From: Brachybacterium timonense
GTDB lineage: Bacteria; Actinomycetota; Actinomycetes; Actinomycetales; Dermabacteraceae
Reading direction: 5' to 3'
NCBI RefSeq assembly: GCF_900258505.1
Contig: NZ_LT984895.1
Coordinates: 2,188,479-2,252,478 of the forward strand
Length of the DNA: 64,000 bases
The notes beneath the pieces were generated by a model. It did no database searches. It saw nothing but the letters and a program-made list of their open reading frames with translations, and had not been told where the DNA came from. Position 1 is the first letter of the stretch, and each line of letters begins with the position of its first letter. This document shows, in pieces, positions 56,169 to 64,000 of the stretch. The translations under genes and the position numbers were made by a program.

Positions 56169-57713
56169 ATGTTCGCTCTTCCACGGCCCGATCAGATCGT
56201 GGACGCGGTTGCGCATCGATCCGTTCGCTGGCTCGGCGGCTCCTTCGCTGGGGCGCCATCGGCACGGACCGCCCTGCGCCGACGGCCCGCCGGAGAGCTT
56301 CTGGCTGATCACGCATGTATGACAGTACGGCTAGATCGCGGGGACCATCCTGCGTGGTCCGACGTAGAGCCCCTTGTCTCCCGATTGCTGCAGGCAGCAG
56401 ACCACGCTGTGGCATGCAAACGTCACCGACAGGCGTTCTCCCTTGCTGATCGTGCACTGCGCATCGCGTACCACCCCTCCGTTCACACTGGGCCTGACGG
56501 CTCTGTGTTGATGCTCGACCAGGAACGTTTCCTCGCACCGTTCCGGGCCTCAACCGCTGGCAGATTCCTACTCTTCGCCCCCGACCCTGACGAGCACCGC
56601 GCTTCCGCTGAGCCGACGGAGCGCCCGGAACGCCCTCTGCGCGTGCTCGTCCTCAGCCATTCCTCGTGGACTTTTGTCCACCGAGTCATGGATGACCTCA
56701 GCACACACGAGAACGTCGAGTTCCGCGTGGTGGACCTGTCTCGGTTGCCGCTGGGGGTTCGCCCCACGCACGCCCTCGCCATGAAGGCACGCACCGATTT
56801 CTGGCGCCATGGTCGTCTCCAGCCAGTGCCCACACAACTCGTCGACGCGTTGACGTGGGCGGACACCGTGTACCTCGAATGGGGAACATACCCGCTGACC
56901 TGGTTCAGCATGCTGGATCTCGCACCGTTTCGAGTGCGCAGGGTCGCACGAGTTCACCGATTCGAGATGACCACGCCATATCCACTTCTTGCGCGCAGCG
57001 CCGCATTCGACGAGATCGCTTTCGTAGCGCCACACGTACGCACTTTCATGGAATCAGCGTCGCCGCGCCTTGCACAAGCAGGACGATTGAGGACTGTGCA
57101 GAATATCCATTCGCTTCCCGCCCGGCCCAGGAACCAAACGAACCGTGACCTGTACGAACTTCTTCAGGTGGGCTGGGCACCGCGCGTGAAGGACGTCCTA
57201 TTCACCCTCGATATCCTGGATGAGCTCCGCCGCACTGACCAGCGATTCCATCTCACATTGATCGGACACGACCTGGACCGATCTCCTGGTTCACGATCCA
57301 GAGACTGGACCGAGCACGTTCAGCGCCGGATCGATGCCGTAGGCGACGCTGTGACGATACTCGGGTACCGACGCGACGTGCCCGACTTGCTAGGCGGTGC
57401 TGGATTCCTGGTGTCTGCCTCGCGCAACGAAGGGACGCACGAGTCGGTAGCGGAAGCCGCCGCCGCTGGGTGTATCCCCATCGTGAGGGATTGGCCGGAG
57501 AACCGTCCTTGGGGCGGAGCTGCGAGCGTGTACCCAGCCCACTGGACTGTGACGACGCCTCAAGAAGCTGCAGCACAGATTCGCTTGTTGTGTGATCAAC
57601 ATAGGCATGCCACCGAAGCGGATGCCCGTGAGCAATGGGTGCGCGCAGATCGGAACCCGGGCCGGCTGCGACGCGAATACATGGAGTTCCTCACCGGTTC
57701 GGGGCCACACTGA
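56169..57713 (+). CDS. Glycosyltransferase with a long N-terminal extension
   Basis: A 514-residue protein. Residues 155-510 look like a GT-B enzyme (LRVLVLSHSSWTFVHRVMDD, then RRVARVHRFEMTTPYPLLAR and the donor region LVSASRNEGTHESVAEAAAA with GCIPIVRDWPENRPWGGA). The first 150 residues are not recognised. I choose the ATG at 56169 because AGGAGG lies 5 bases upstream; the ATG at 56148 adds seven residues and has no site. It ends 6 bases from a convergent gene. The sugar is unknown. Confidence 0.75.
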   Translation: MFALPRPDQIVDAVAHRSVRWLGGSFAGAPSARTALRRRPAGELLADHACMTVRLDRGDHPAWSDVEPLVSRLLQAADHAVACKRHRQAFSLADRALRIAYHPSVHTGPDGSVLMLDQERFLAPFRASTAGRFLLFAPDPDEHRASAEPTERPERPLRVLVLSHSSWTFVHRVMDDLSTHENVEFRVVDLSRLPLGVRPTHALAMKARTDFWRHGRLQPVPTQLVDALTWADTVYLEWGTYPLTWFSMLDLAPFRVRRVARVHRFEMTTPYPLLARSAAFDEIAFVAPHVRTFMESASPRLAQAGRLRTVQNIHSLPARPRNQTNRDLYELLQVGWAPRVKDVLFTLDILDELRRTDQRFHLTLIGHDLDRSPGSRSRDWTEHVQRRIDAVGDAVTILGYRRDVPDLLGGAGFLVSASRNEGTHESVAEAAAAGCIPIVRDWPENRPWGGAASVYPAHWTVTTPQEAAAQIRLLCDQHRHATEADAREQWVRADRNPGRLRREYMEFLTGSGPH

Positions 57714-57719
57714 CACCCA

Positions 57720-59855
57720 TCACTCCCGGCTCGGCACCGGCCCCGGAAGCCAGTTGATGAACTCGATCTCATCGAAGAGAGGCTGTTTCCGGCGTTCTCG
57801 ATCCCACCAGTCCTGGGGGCGTTGTATCGGGCCGCAGGCATCGATCCTCCACAGCGCAGCGTCGCCTTCGCGAGCGACAAGGTGGAATCCTCTCGATGTG
57901 TCGACATCATAAAAACCCGGAGTCGCCTGACGCCGATCAATGTAGTTGTAGTTCATCGATGCATCTTCGTAGAAGTACTGGATGCCGTAATAGCGCAGAA
58001 GGATGCATACCCGGGGGTCGGTCCGGAGACGATCGAAGTTCTCGGCCAGGAACGCTCCGTCCCGGTCGACATCACGCATGTTCACCTGCGTGAAGACTGA
58101 CTCGACATCGGATTCCAGCGGCAGGTACGCGACACCCGAGGCAGGGTCTCCTATCACCACGGATCCTTCCGGCAAGCCGTCACCCATGCGCCTTATGAAC
58201 GCCATCTCCTGCTCGTCAGCGACCGGCTGCGGGGAGGACTCCAACGCACCAACGGGGCGCGCAACACCGAGCGTGATGTACGCCGTACCAAGGGTCGAAG
58301 CGATCATGCTTGCCGCCGCGCCAACAGCGATAAGTCGAACCGTTCGATTCCCCAGATCCCGGCCGCACAGCGACACACGTGCGCCCGGAGCGAAAAACCT
58401 CTCTGCGACCGCACCGACAGCAAGCGGTAGTACGACGGCCTGAACCGCAAGCAGTCGGTACGTGTCGCTATACCACAAGCCACTGAGGCCGCTGAGCACA
58501 GGCAACGGGACATAGGAGCCCGCTATCAGCGCAGCCTGGACGAACCAGGCTCCGACAATCCACCGATGATTGCGCCTGCGTGCGAGGAGAACCAGGCCGA
58601 GCATCACCAGAGGAATCACGACCAGCGCGGCCCCCAATCCGGTGGGTCTGCTCACGTCCGTCGGCCAGTTCGCAAGCAGACTCGTCACCTTGAGCCCAAG
58701 GTCGTCCCATGTCTGGCTACCGGGCCGCATCAGATAGGAGCGCACGCGCGGCGGAATCAGCATCAGTGTGAAGGCCAGGGCTGCGGCGGCCATGGTGGCC
58801 GCCAGAATGACCACGTAACCGCGCCGAGATAGTGAACGACGAAGCACCCGGTGCGCTCTGCGTGCGCTGGACAGCAGGAGCGGGAGCGCAATGAACCCAG
58901 CGTTGAATAGCACCGAGGGGTGGGTCACACCAAGCCCGAGCAAGGCTGCCCCCACAATTGCAATATCCACAGCGAACACCGCCGGGTTTCGCCGCACGTA
59001 AGCCCACCGAGCGCGTCGGAGAAAAACGATAAGGAGCACAATCGCGGCAGGGAGCATCGCCAGGGCGAGTGCATTCGGCCAGAACGCACGTACGATCACA
59101 AGCCCGCCCGGAAATGCTGGGAACATACACGCAGCGCCTGCCCCGGCGAGGGCGGCCACCGAGGCACGACGAAAAACGGAGCGCGCAAGCAGTGCAATGT
59201 TCACGGCGAACACGACTGGTGTGACGACGAAAGCCAACGTGTTCGCTGAGGAAACAATCCCAAACCAGGGCATTGTCAGGGCCGCGACGCCGTGCCAGAC
59301 GGTCGGGTACGTCACATGCCCTACGCGTAATCCATAGTTGAAGTCGACCGCTGCGAACATCGACAGCGTGCCCGTCTCCTCGATCGCGTTAAGTACGTTG
59401 TAGTGGTACATGGGATCGACTCGCGGACTGGGCATAAGAGGATCGATCACCAGCATCATGGGCAGCAGCAAGGCGCCCACTGCCACGAAGACGGCCGCCG
59501 CCGTCGCCGCAGCGGGGTGTCCATGCCGGGGCGACGCGCGGAATCGTGCTCCCTCATCTGCGCCCTCTACGCCGTGACGTGCGAAAACAATCCAGCGAAG
59601 AGCAGCGGCTACGAGCCAGATCAGGCCAGTTGCCGCGGCGAACGCCACAGGGCTGAAGGCAATCCCGATCGATCGGAGAAGCACACCCAACAACCCCAGC
59701 ATCAACGAGGACAGAAGCGGCCCACCCGCCAGCGTGACCGTGGCCCGGCAGCGCAGAATCAACAGCATGATGCTCCCTGGCGCATAAAGCACAGCCAGCT
59801 GTGCAACCGCGATCGGGATCACGGAGCACCAGGAAACGAGAAGTTGGATGGCCAT
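57720..59855 (-). CDS. DUF6541-like large membrane protein, second copy
   Basis: A 711-residue protein with about 12-14 membrane helices up to residue 560 and a soluble C-terminal part. It shares features with the protein at 49420: the loop DPMYHYNVLNAIEETGTLSM and the C-terminal LLRYYGIQYFYEDASMNYNY. A GT-C-like glycosyl- or sugar-phosphate-handling role outside the membrane is inferred. The start at 59855 shares one base with the stop of the upstream glycosyltransferase (TGATG), so the two are co-translated; extra upstream residues in frame are not needed. Confidence 0.75.
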   Translation of the reverse strand: MAIQLLVSWCSVIPIAVAQLAVLYAPGSIMLLILRCRATVTLAGGPLLSSLMLGLLGVLLRSIGIAFSPVAFAAATGLIWLVAAALRWIVFARHGVEGADEGARFRASPRHGHPAAATAAAVFVAVGALLLPMMLVIDPLMPSPRVDPMYHYNVLNAIEETGTLSMFAAVDFNYGLRVGHVTYPTVWHGVAALTMPWFGIVSSANTLAFVVTPVVFAVNIALLARSVFRRASVAALAGAGAACMFPAFPGGLVIVRAFWPNALALAMLPAAIVLLIVFLRRARWAYVRRNPAVFAVDIAIVGAALLGLGVTHPSVLFNAGFIALPLLLSSARRAHRVLRRSLSRRGYVVILAATMAAAALAFTLMLIPPRVRSYLMRPGSQTWDDLGLKVTSLLANWPTDVSRPTGLGAALVVIPLVMLGLVLLARRRNHRWIVGAWFVQAALIAGSYVPLPVLSGLSGLWYSDTYRLLAVQAVVLPLAVGAVAERFFAPGARVSLCGRDLGNRTVRLIAVGAAASMIASTLGTAYITLGVARPVGALESSPQPVADEQEMAFIRRMGDGLPEGSVVIGDPASGVAYLPLESDVESVFTQVNMRDVDRDGAFLAENFDRLRTDPRVCILLRYYGIQYFYEDASMNYNYIDRRQATPGFYDVDTSRGFHLVAREGDAALWRIDACGPIQRPQDWWDRERRKQPLFDEIEFINWLPGPVPSRE

Positions 59856-61432
59856 CACGTGGACACACTCGAGGCTAGGCTGGCTGCGACAGTCCGTGCC
59901 CGACTCACCCATGTCTGGTCTTCTCGCACCGTCCGGGCGTGCTGAGTCAAACCCGCCAGCTCTTCCGGATGTTCGATCAGGCGTGTCAAGGTTGCGGCTA
60001 TCACCTCGCTGCTATAGGGCACAGAGCAACCCACACCAAGATCCTCAACAATCTCCCCGGCGAGGGTCTGGCTCGAGGCGAGCACGGGTTTGCCATACCC
60101 CAGGTACTCATAGAGCTTCATTGGTACTGCAAAGCGCCTGTATTCGTTCGGCTGGACCGTCAGCAGGCACAGTGATGCGCGATCGTAGTGCGGACCCAGC
60201 TGAGACGCCGTAGCGTGCACAACGTTCACACGATCATTCAGCAACGGCCGGAGCTGCTCGCCATGGCGCTCCCACGCCTGTTGGGGAACCACCAGAGTCA
60301 GCGTCATCGCCTCCACCTGGGCAACGGCACGCAGTAGCTCGTCGATCTCGTGTCCGGGTCCGACCCCACCAACATAGAGTGCATGGAACCCTTGGTGGGG
60401 AGTCGCTGCATCGCGGAGGGCGGCTCCTGGAGGAAGCGCAGTACACCGCTGCGGATCGAAAGGAATGATCGGAACCATCGGCAACGATGGGACGAAAACA
60501 TGGGCGCCGCACCGATCAAGAACAGCCAGATCCACCCGGTAGAGAAGCTGCATGAGAGTTCGACGCAGTGGAGGTACGCTCCGCTGCTTCTCCGGAAATC
60601 GCCAATACACATCGCGGTAGAACTGCCCAACGGGGACTCCGTGCCGTCGACAATACGCAAAGATCCGGCCCTCGAGAAACACCGCGATTCCGGTGCGCAC
60701 GCTCGTGGCAAGCGCATTGGGCTGTGTCGAGTTCTCTGAATAGACGAAGGCGATCTGCTGCCGCCCGCGCACTCGATCACGGAGGTCAGCGAAGGCAAGG
60801 CTCCGATCCGGCGGATTTCCGGTGATTCGCAGCACCTCGTACCCGATGTTCCGCAGCGCACGAAGCATCTGGTTCGGACGCTCCCTGCTTGCGCTCGCCG
60901 GCTCAGAGTCCAGGGGATATGGGCTATGGAAGACAACTCGACCGTGCTGGACACGGCGAAGGGCGCGCGAGCACAGCTCCATTACCCGTTCAGTCTGCTC
61001 GGGATTGACAACCTCTAAGTCAATGCCTGTCACACAGCGACGAATCTGATCTGCTGTCTCCACATCATGCGCTGCAAGCTCTGTAGCGTCCTGCAGAGCT
61101 CGTCGAACAAGCGGGTCTGAGCAGTGGGAAGCTACCTTCGGTCCCACAATTGCAACGTGAGCAACGCCGGATGCAACCGCCAAGGCGTGACCGGTCAGCG
61201 CCCCGTCCACGTCCCACGACAGGATCACGTCCGGACGTTCCATCTGGCGCGAGCGCACTGCGCGCGTTGCGGCCGCGGCGATATTGCGGCGTCGCACTTG
61301 AGCCGAACTGAACAGCCTCTGTTCGACGTGAACCGCGTCCAACACGTCAACGGCGCAGTCACAGGATCCGGTCGCGCAACGGAGAGACTGGGCCGCGTGT
61401 GATAGAGACTCGGCGATCTCGAGGATCCTCAT
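59855..61432 (-). CDS. Glycosyltransferase with an apparent second GT-like half
   Basis: A 525-residue protein. Residues 190-520 are a full GT4-like enzyme (GRVVFHSPYPLDSEPASASR, then GFHALYVGGVGPGHEIDELL and the donor region VPMKLYEYLGYGKPVLASSQ). Residues 1-185 look like part of another GT-B domain (RPDVILSWDVDGALTGHALA and VETADQIRRCVTGIDLEVVN), suggesting fusion to a partial or acceptor-side domain. The ATG at 61432 is preferred: AGGAG lies 8 bases upstream and MRILEIAES is a usual start. It lies 34 bases past the flippase gene. Confidence 0.78.
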   Translation of the reverse strand: MRILEIAESLSHAAQSLRCATGSCDCAVDVLDAVHVEQRLFSSAQVRRRNIAAAATRAVRSRQMERPDVILSWDVDGALTGHALAVASGVAHVAIVGPKVASHCSDPLVRRALQDATELAAHDVETADQIRRCVTGIDLEVVNPEQTERVMELCSRALRRVQHGRVVFHSPYPLDSEPASASRERPNQMLRALRNIGYEVLRITGNPPDRSLAFADLRDRVRGRQQIAFVYSENSTQPNALATSVRTGIAVFLEGRIFAYCRRHGVPVGQFYRDVYWRFPEKQRSVPPLRRTLMQLLYRVDLAVLDRCGAHVFVPSLPMVPIIPFDPQRCTALPPGAALRDAATPHQGFHALYVGGVGPGHEIDELLRAVAQVEAMTLTLVVPQQAWERHGEQLRPLLNDRVNVVHATASQLGPHYDRASLCLLTVQPNEYRRFAVPMKLYEYLGYGKPVLASSQTLAGEIVEDLGVGCSVPYSSEVIAATLTRLIEHPEELAGLTQHARTVREDQTWVSRARTVAASLASSVST

Positions 61433-61466
61433 CGGCTCACTCCTGTGCTGATCTCTCGGGAAGGCT

Positions 61467-62777
61467 TCACTGGTCATTATCGACCTCACATTCTCGCGGG
61501 CGAGTATCGAATCTGCGTGCGGCTGCCAGTGCCATGCCCAACAGGATCACCAGCATGAGCGCCATAGCAAAGCCGAGGACGGTGAGCGTCGTCAGCAGTG
61601 GCCATGGCGCGAAGTACAGCAACCCCAGTGGGATGCCTGCGAAGAAAACAGAGAAGACTAGCAGCCACCCCTGATTCTCTGTCACGACGAACACTGTGGA
61701 GATCGGTGAGGTGACCAGCTGCATCGCGAGCCACGGCGTCAGGGCACGGGCGATGTCTCCAGCCATGTCCCACTGTGGGCCCAGCAGCAGCAGGAACAGC
61801 CAGGGGGCGGTGAGATAGATCAGTCCAAACGGCACTGTAGCGATGAGCAACGATCGAATCATCGTAGCCCGGACCAGTCGATACATATCACCGGGCTGGA
61901 CCCGAGCGAGCTTCTGGAAGAAGACCTGAGAGATCGCGCTGTTGATGAGCCCGATGGGCGCCTGCAGGATCCGCCAGGCCATATTGAACTGCCCCACGGC
62001 ACCGAGCGCCACCAATCCGATGAGCAGCGGGATGCCATTGAGCCGGATACCGTCAATGAGCGCATTGGGCAGGTTCAGCAGAGGCATCTTGCGATACCGG
62101 CGGACCAGTTCCCTGCGCGAGGGTGTCTCCTCGGACACCTCGTGCATCAAGTCTCGGGACTTGCGCCGCAAATTCACGAACGCGAAGGCCTGGCCGAGCA
62201 GCGTACCCAGCTGCAATCCAAGGAGGGAGCGCATGCCGAGCGCTCCGAACAGCACCTGTCCGCCAGCTGAGCCGATCATCTGCTGCACGCGATTCACAGA
62301 GATCGTCCGGTAGTCAGTTTTGCGGTTGAACCAGTACTGCAGCACATTGACCTGTGCCACGAAGAAAATGGTCAATCCGGCGAGCGGAAGCCAGGTAGCC
62401 AGAGCAGCACTGTCGTAGATCCGAAGCACCACGTCGTGAAGCAGCAGTGCCAACAGTGACGCGCTTGCGGCGACTGCGATATTCGAGATCGTTGCGATGC
62501 TCGCGATCCGGCGGGCATCGTCATCGCGCTCAGGCAACATGATCGTCATGTCAAGGCGGAGGGAGGCCACGGTGATCGCGATCGCCGTGAGCGATCCATA
62601 GATGGCGAACTGCCCGAAAACCTCTGGGGTGAACAGGCGAGCCGTGATGAGGCTTGCCGCAAATGCGACGATCTGCGCGATCGCCGTTCCTGACACCAGC
62701 ACCAGGATGTGCCGCAGAGTTGGGTACTTCTGAACCAGGCGTGCGAACCGCCCTGAGGCTCCCCCGGGTCGAGCCAT
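61467..62777 (-). CDS. wzx: Wzx-type oligosaccharide flippase
   Basis: A 436-residue membrane protein with about 12 helices. It opens HILVLVSGTAIAQIVAFAAS, as polysaccharide flippases of the MOP superfamily do, with ARLFTPEVFGQFAIYGSLTA next and a central QLGTLLGQAFAFVNLRRKS stretch. It would turn lipid-linked repeat units to the outer face. The ATG at 62777 puts the first helix near residue 28, usual for the family; an ATG at 62861 with AAAGG upstream is a real alternative. It is divergent from the last gene. Confidence 0.88.
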   Translation of the reverse strand: MARPGGASGRFARLVQKYPTLRHILVLVSGTAIAQIVAFAASLITARLFTPEVFGQFAIYGSLTAIAITVASLRLDMTIMLPERDDDARRIASIATISNIAVAASASLLALLLHDVVLRIYDSAALATWLPLAGLTIFFVAQVNVLQYWFNRKTDYRTISVNRVQQMIGSAGGQVLFGALGMRSLLGLQLGTLLGQAFAFVNLRRKSRDLMHEVSEETPSRRELVRRYRKMPLLNLPNALIDGIRLNGIPLLIGLVALGAVGQFNMAWRILQAPIGLINSAISQVFFQKLARVQPGDMYRLVRATMIRSLLIATVPFGLIYLTAPWLFLLLLGPQWDMAGDIARALTPWLAMQLVTSPISTVFVVTENQGWLLVFSVFFAGIPLGLLYFAPWPLLTTLTVLGFAMALMLVILLGMALAAARRFDTRPRECEVDNDQ

Positions 62778-62895
62778 GGTGATGCGTTCCTTCCCGGCGG
62801 TCCGTATGCGCCTGACATAGTAGTACGGGGTTCCCGAGACAGGGACGCCATCGAGAGGCATGTCGCCTTTGAGCGCTCTGGAGAGAGGAGACAGG

Positions 62896-64000
62896 ATGGC
62901 CCATCATCCTCGTCGGATCGCAGTAACCACCCCACTGCTGGCGATCCCGCCCACCTATTTCGTCACGGAGCACGCCGAGCACTTGCTTCGACCTGGTGCA
63001 GCCTGGATGTTCCGCGTGCATCCCCTGGCCTCCCACGTCACCAAGGGGGCGACGCGGATCCCGATCATCCCAGCGCTGCCGAATCTCGGATCATTCTCGC
63101 AGCGCTCGCGGATCGCCTCGGCGGCGATGCCGCTCCAGGCACGACACGTCATCCGCGAGCGACCCGACCTTATCCATCAGCATCATGGCGTGTGGACCGC
63201 CGGTGCTGCAGCAGCAGCACGCATCCTGCGAATCCCGATGATCACCACCTTTCATGGCACCGATGCCGTCACCGCGGCGCTGCCCCATCCGCAGGGCCTG
63301 CAGAGGGTGCACCGTCAGCAGGCACGGCTCGCGTTCTCACGCTCGGATCGCATACTCGCGGTGAGCGAACACCTGCGCAGGACCGCACTAGCCGCTGGCG
63401 CACCTGCTGATCGCACTCTGGTCCACTACCAGGGCATCGATACCGACGTTTTCACACCATCGCCCATCCGTATGGACCGTCCGCCGGCGATCTACGTCCT
63501 CAGCGCGTTGATCCCGCGTAAGCGGATCGATCTCGCCATTCGTGCCTCGCAACAGCTCATGCATGATGTCGACCACGAGCTCCACATCATCGGCGATGGC
63601 CCACTGCGTTCCGCACTGAGCCGGCTCGCGTCGGATACCCCGCACATCACATTCCACGGGCAAGTGGACCGATCGCGAGTGCTCGAGGCGCTGCGGTCAG
63701 CGGATCTGCTCGTCTTGCCATCCCGAGCAGAAGCAGCCGGGCTTGTGCTGCTCGAGGCACAGGCTTGTGGTGTTCCGGTCGTCGTCACGGGTGGGGATGG
63801 GAAGCAGGAGATGCTGCAGGACGGCGTGACCGGCACGGTTACATCCCCTGATCCCACCCCGGTGGAACTGGCCCGCGCCCTGCACGCCTGGCTCCCCGAC
63901 TCCTCGCGGATGCGCGAGCAGGTGGCGCGTGCAGCACGCAATTTCGTTGTGACGCAGCGCAGTGTGCATGTCGGCGCCGAGCGCCTCGTCCAGATCTATG
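62896..64000 (+). CDS. Family 4 glycosyltransferase (3' truncated)
   Basis: The first 368 residues of a GT4-family enzyme that continues past the window. It has the N-terminal Rossmann part (RRIAVTTPLLAIPPTYFVTE), the hinge region TFHGTDAVTAA and the donor-binding domain with IYVLSALIPRKRIDLAIRAS, ELHIIGDGPLRSAL and VLPSRAEAAGLVLLEAQACG (the E-x7-E pattern). GAGAGGAGACAGG precedes the ATG. It probably acts on the same polysaccharide as the divergent flippase. Confidence 0.88.
   Translation, partial: MAHHPRRIAVTTPLLAIPPTYFVTEHAEHLLRPGAAWMFRVHPLASHVTKGATRIPIIPALPNLGSFSQRSRIASAAMPLQARHVIRERPDLIHQHHGVWTAGAAAAARILRIPMITTFHGTDAVTAALPHPQGLQRVHRQQARLAFSRSDRILAVSEHLRRTALAAGAPADRTLVHYQGIDTDVFTPSPIRMDRPPAIYVLSALIPRKRIDLAIRASQQLMHDVDHELHIIGDGPLRSALSRLASDTPHITFHGQVDRSRVLEALRSADLLVLPSRAEAAGLVLLEAQACGVPVVVTGGDGKQEMLQDGVTGTVTSPDPTPVELARALHAWLPDSSRMREQVARAARNFVVTQRSVHVGAERLVQIY

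Overview
The window is high-GC DNA from an actinomycete (Actinomycetota). Two WhiB regulators, an MtrA-MtrB-LpqB cassette, a PdtaS-type kinase, long-form HPF and frequent GTG starts all point there. The backbone from about 2.4 to 38.2 kb follows, in shortened form, the gene order known from Mycobacterium tuberculosis between whiB1 and the TIGR03089 gene. No arabinan or mycolate genes are visible, so a non-mycolate order such as Micrococcales (Dermabacteraceae-like) is my best guess; the genus is inference. No rRNA, tRNA, CRISPR array, insertion sequence or prophage was seen. Both ends cut a gene: an FtsX/MacB-type permease on the left and a GT4 glycosyltransferase on the right.

Layout. (1) 0-11.2 kb: permease tail, small membrane protein, whiB1, pdtaS, DUF2505, DUF6912, an orphan CpaE-like/SAF (CpaB-like) pair, a small HTH gene, an unknown protein with an apparent repeated barrel, a membrane LysM protein and a DUF6459-like protein. 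(2) 11.4-20.5 kb, minus strand: secA, hpf, comF, lpqB, mtrB, mtrA, i.e. export, ribosome hibernation and the envelope/division two-component system. (3) 20.7-28.1 kb: a membrane protein-DUF4129-DUF4350-MoxR-DUF58 operon with SpoIIM-like and RDD genes beside it, a conserved envelope module of unknown role. (4) 28.1-38.2 kb: phosphomannomutase fused to a Trm112-like zinc ribbon, DUF3499, a degenerate metallopeptidase-family protein, DUF5719, a 1143-residue glycosyltransferase/membrane protein, whiB2, a CofE-type ligase without fbiA next to it, and TIGR03089. (5) 38.3-45.2 kb, minus strand: a galactan cluster (Wzt, Wzm, GlfT2-like, Glf, GT2, GlfT1-like). (6) 45.5-64 kb: a mosaic polysaccharide locus whose genes change strand often: LCP ligase, polyprenyl-sugar synthase-like GT2, UDP-ManNAc dehydrogenase, DUF2304, two related DUF6541-like membrane proteins, acyltransferase, WecB epimerase, five further glycosyltransferases and a Wzx-type flippase.

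How it fits together. The right half can make two envelope glycans. One is a galactofuranan: Glf makes UDP-Galf, GlfT1/GlfT2-like enzymes polymerise it, and Wzm/Wzt export it. The other is probably a ManNAcA-containing, teichuronic-acid-like polymer: WecB and the dehydrogenase make the precursor, several GTs assemble units, the flippase moves them, and the LCP protein attaches glycan to peptidoglycan. The left half carries regulators of envelope stress and division (MtrAB-LpqB, WhiB1, WhiB2, PdtaS). Several genes lack a ribosome-binding site but have a TANNNT box 6-7 bases before the start codon, which suggests leaderless transcription.
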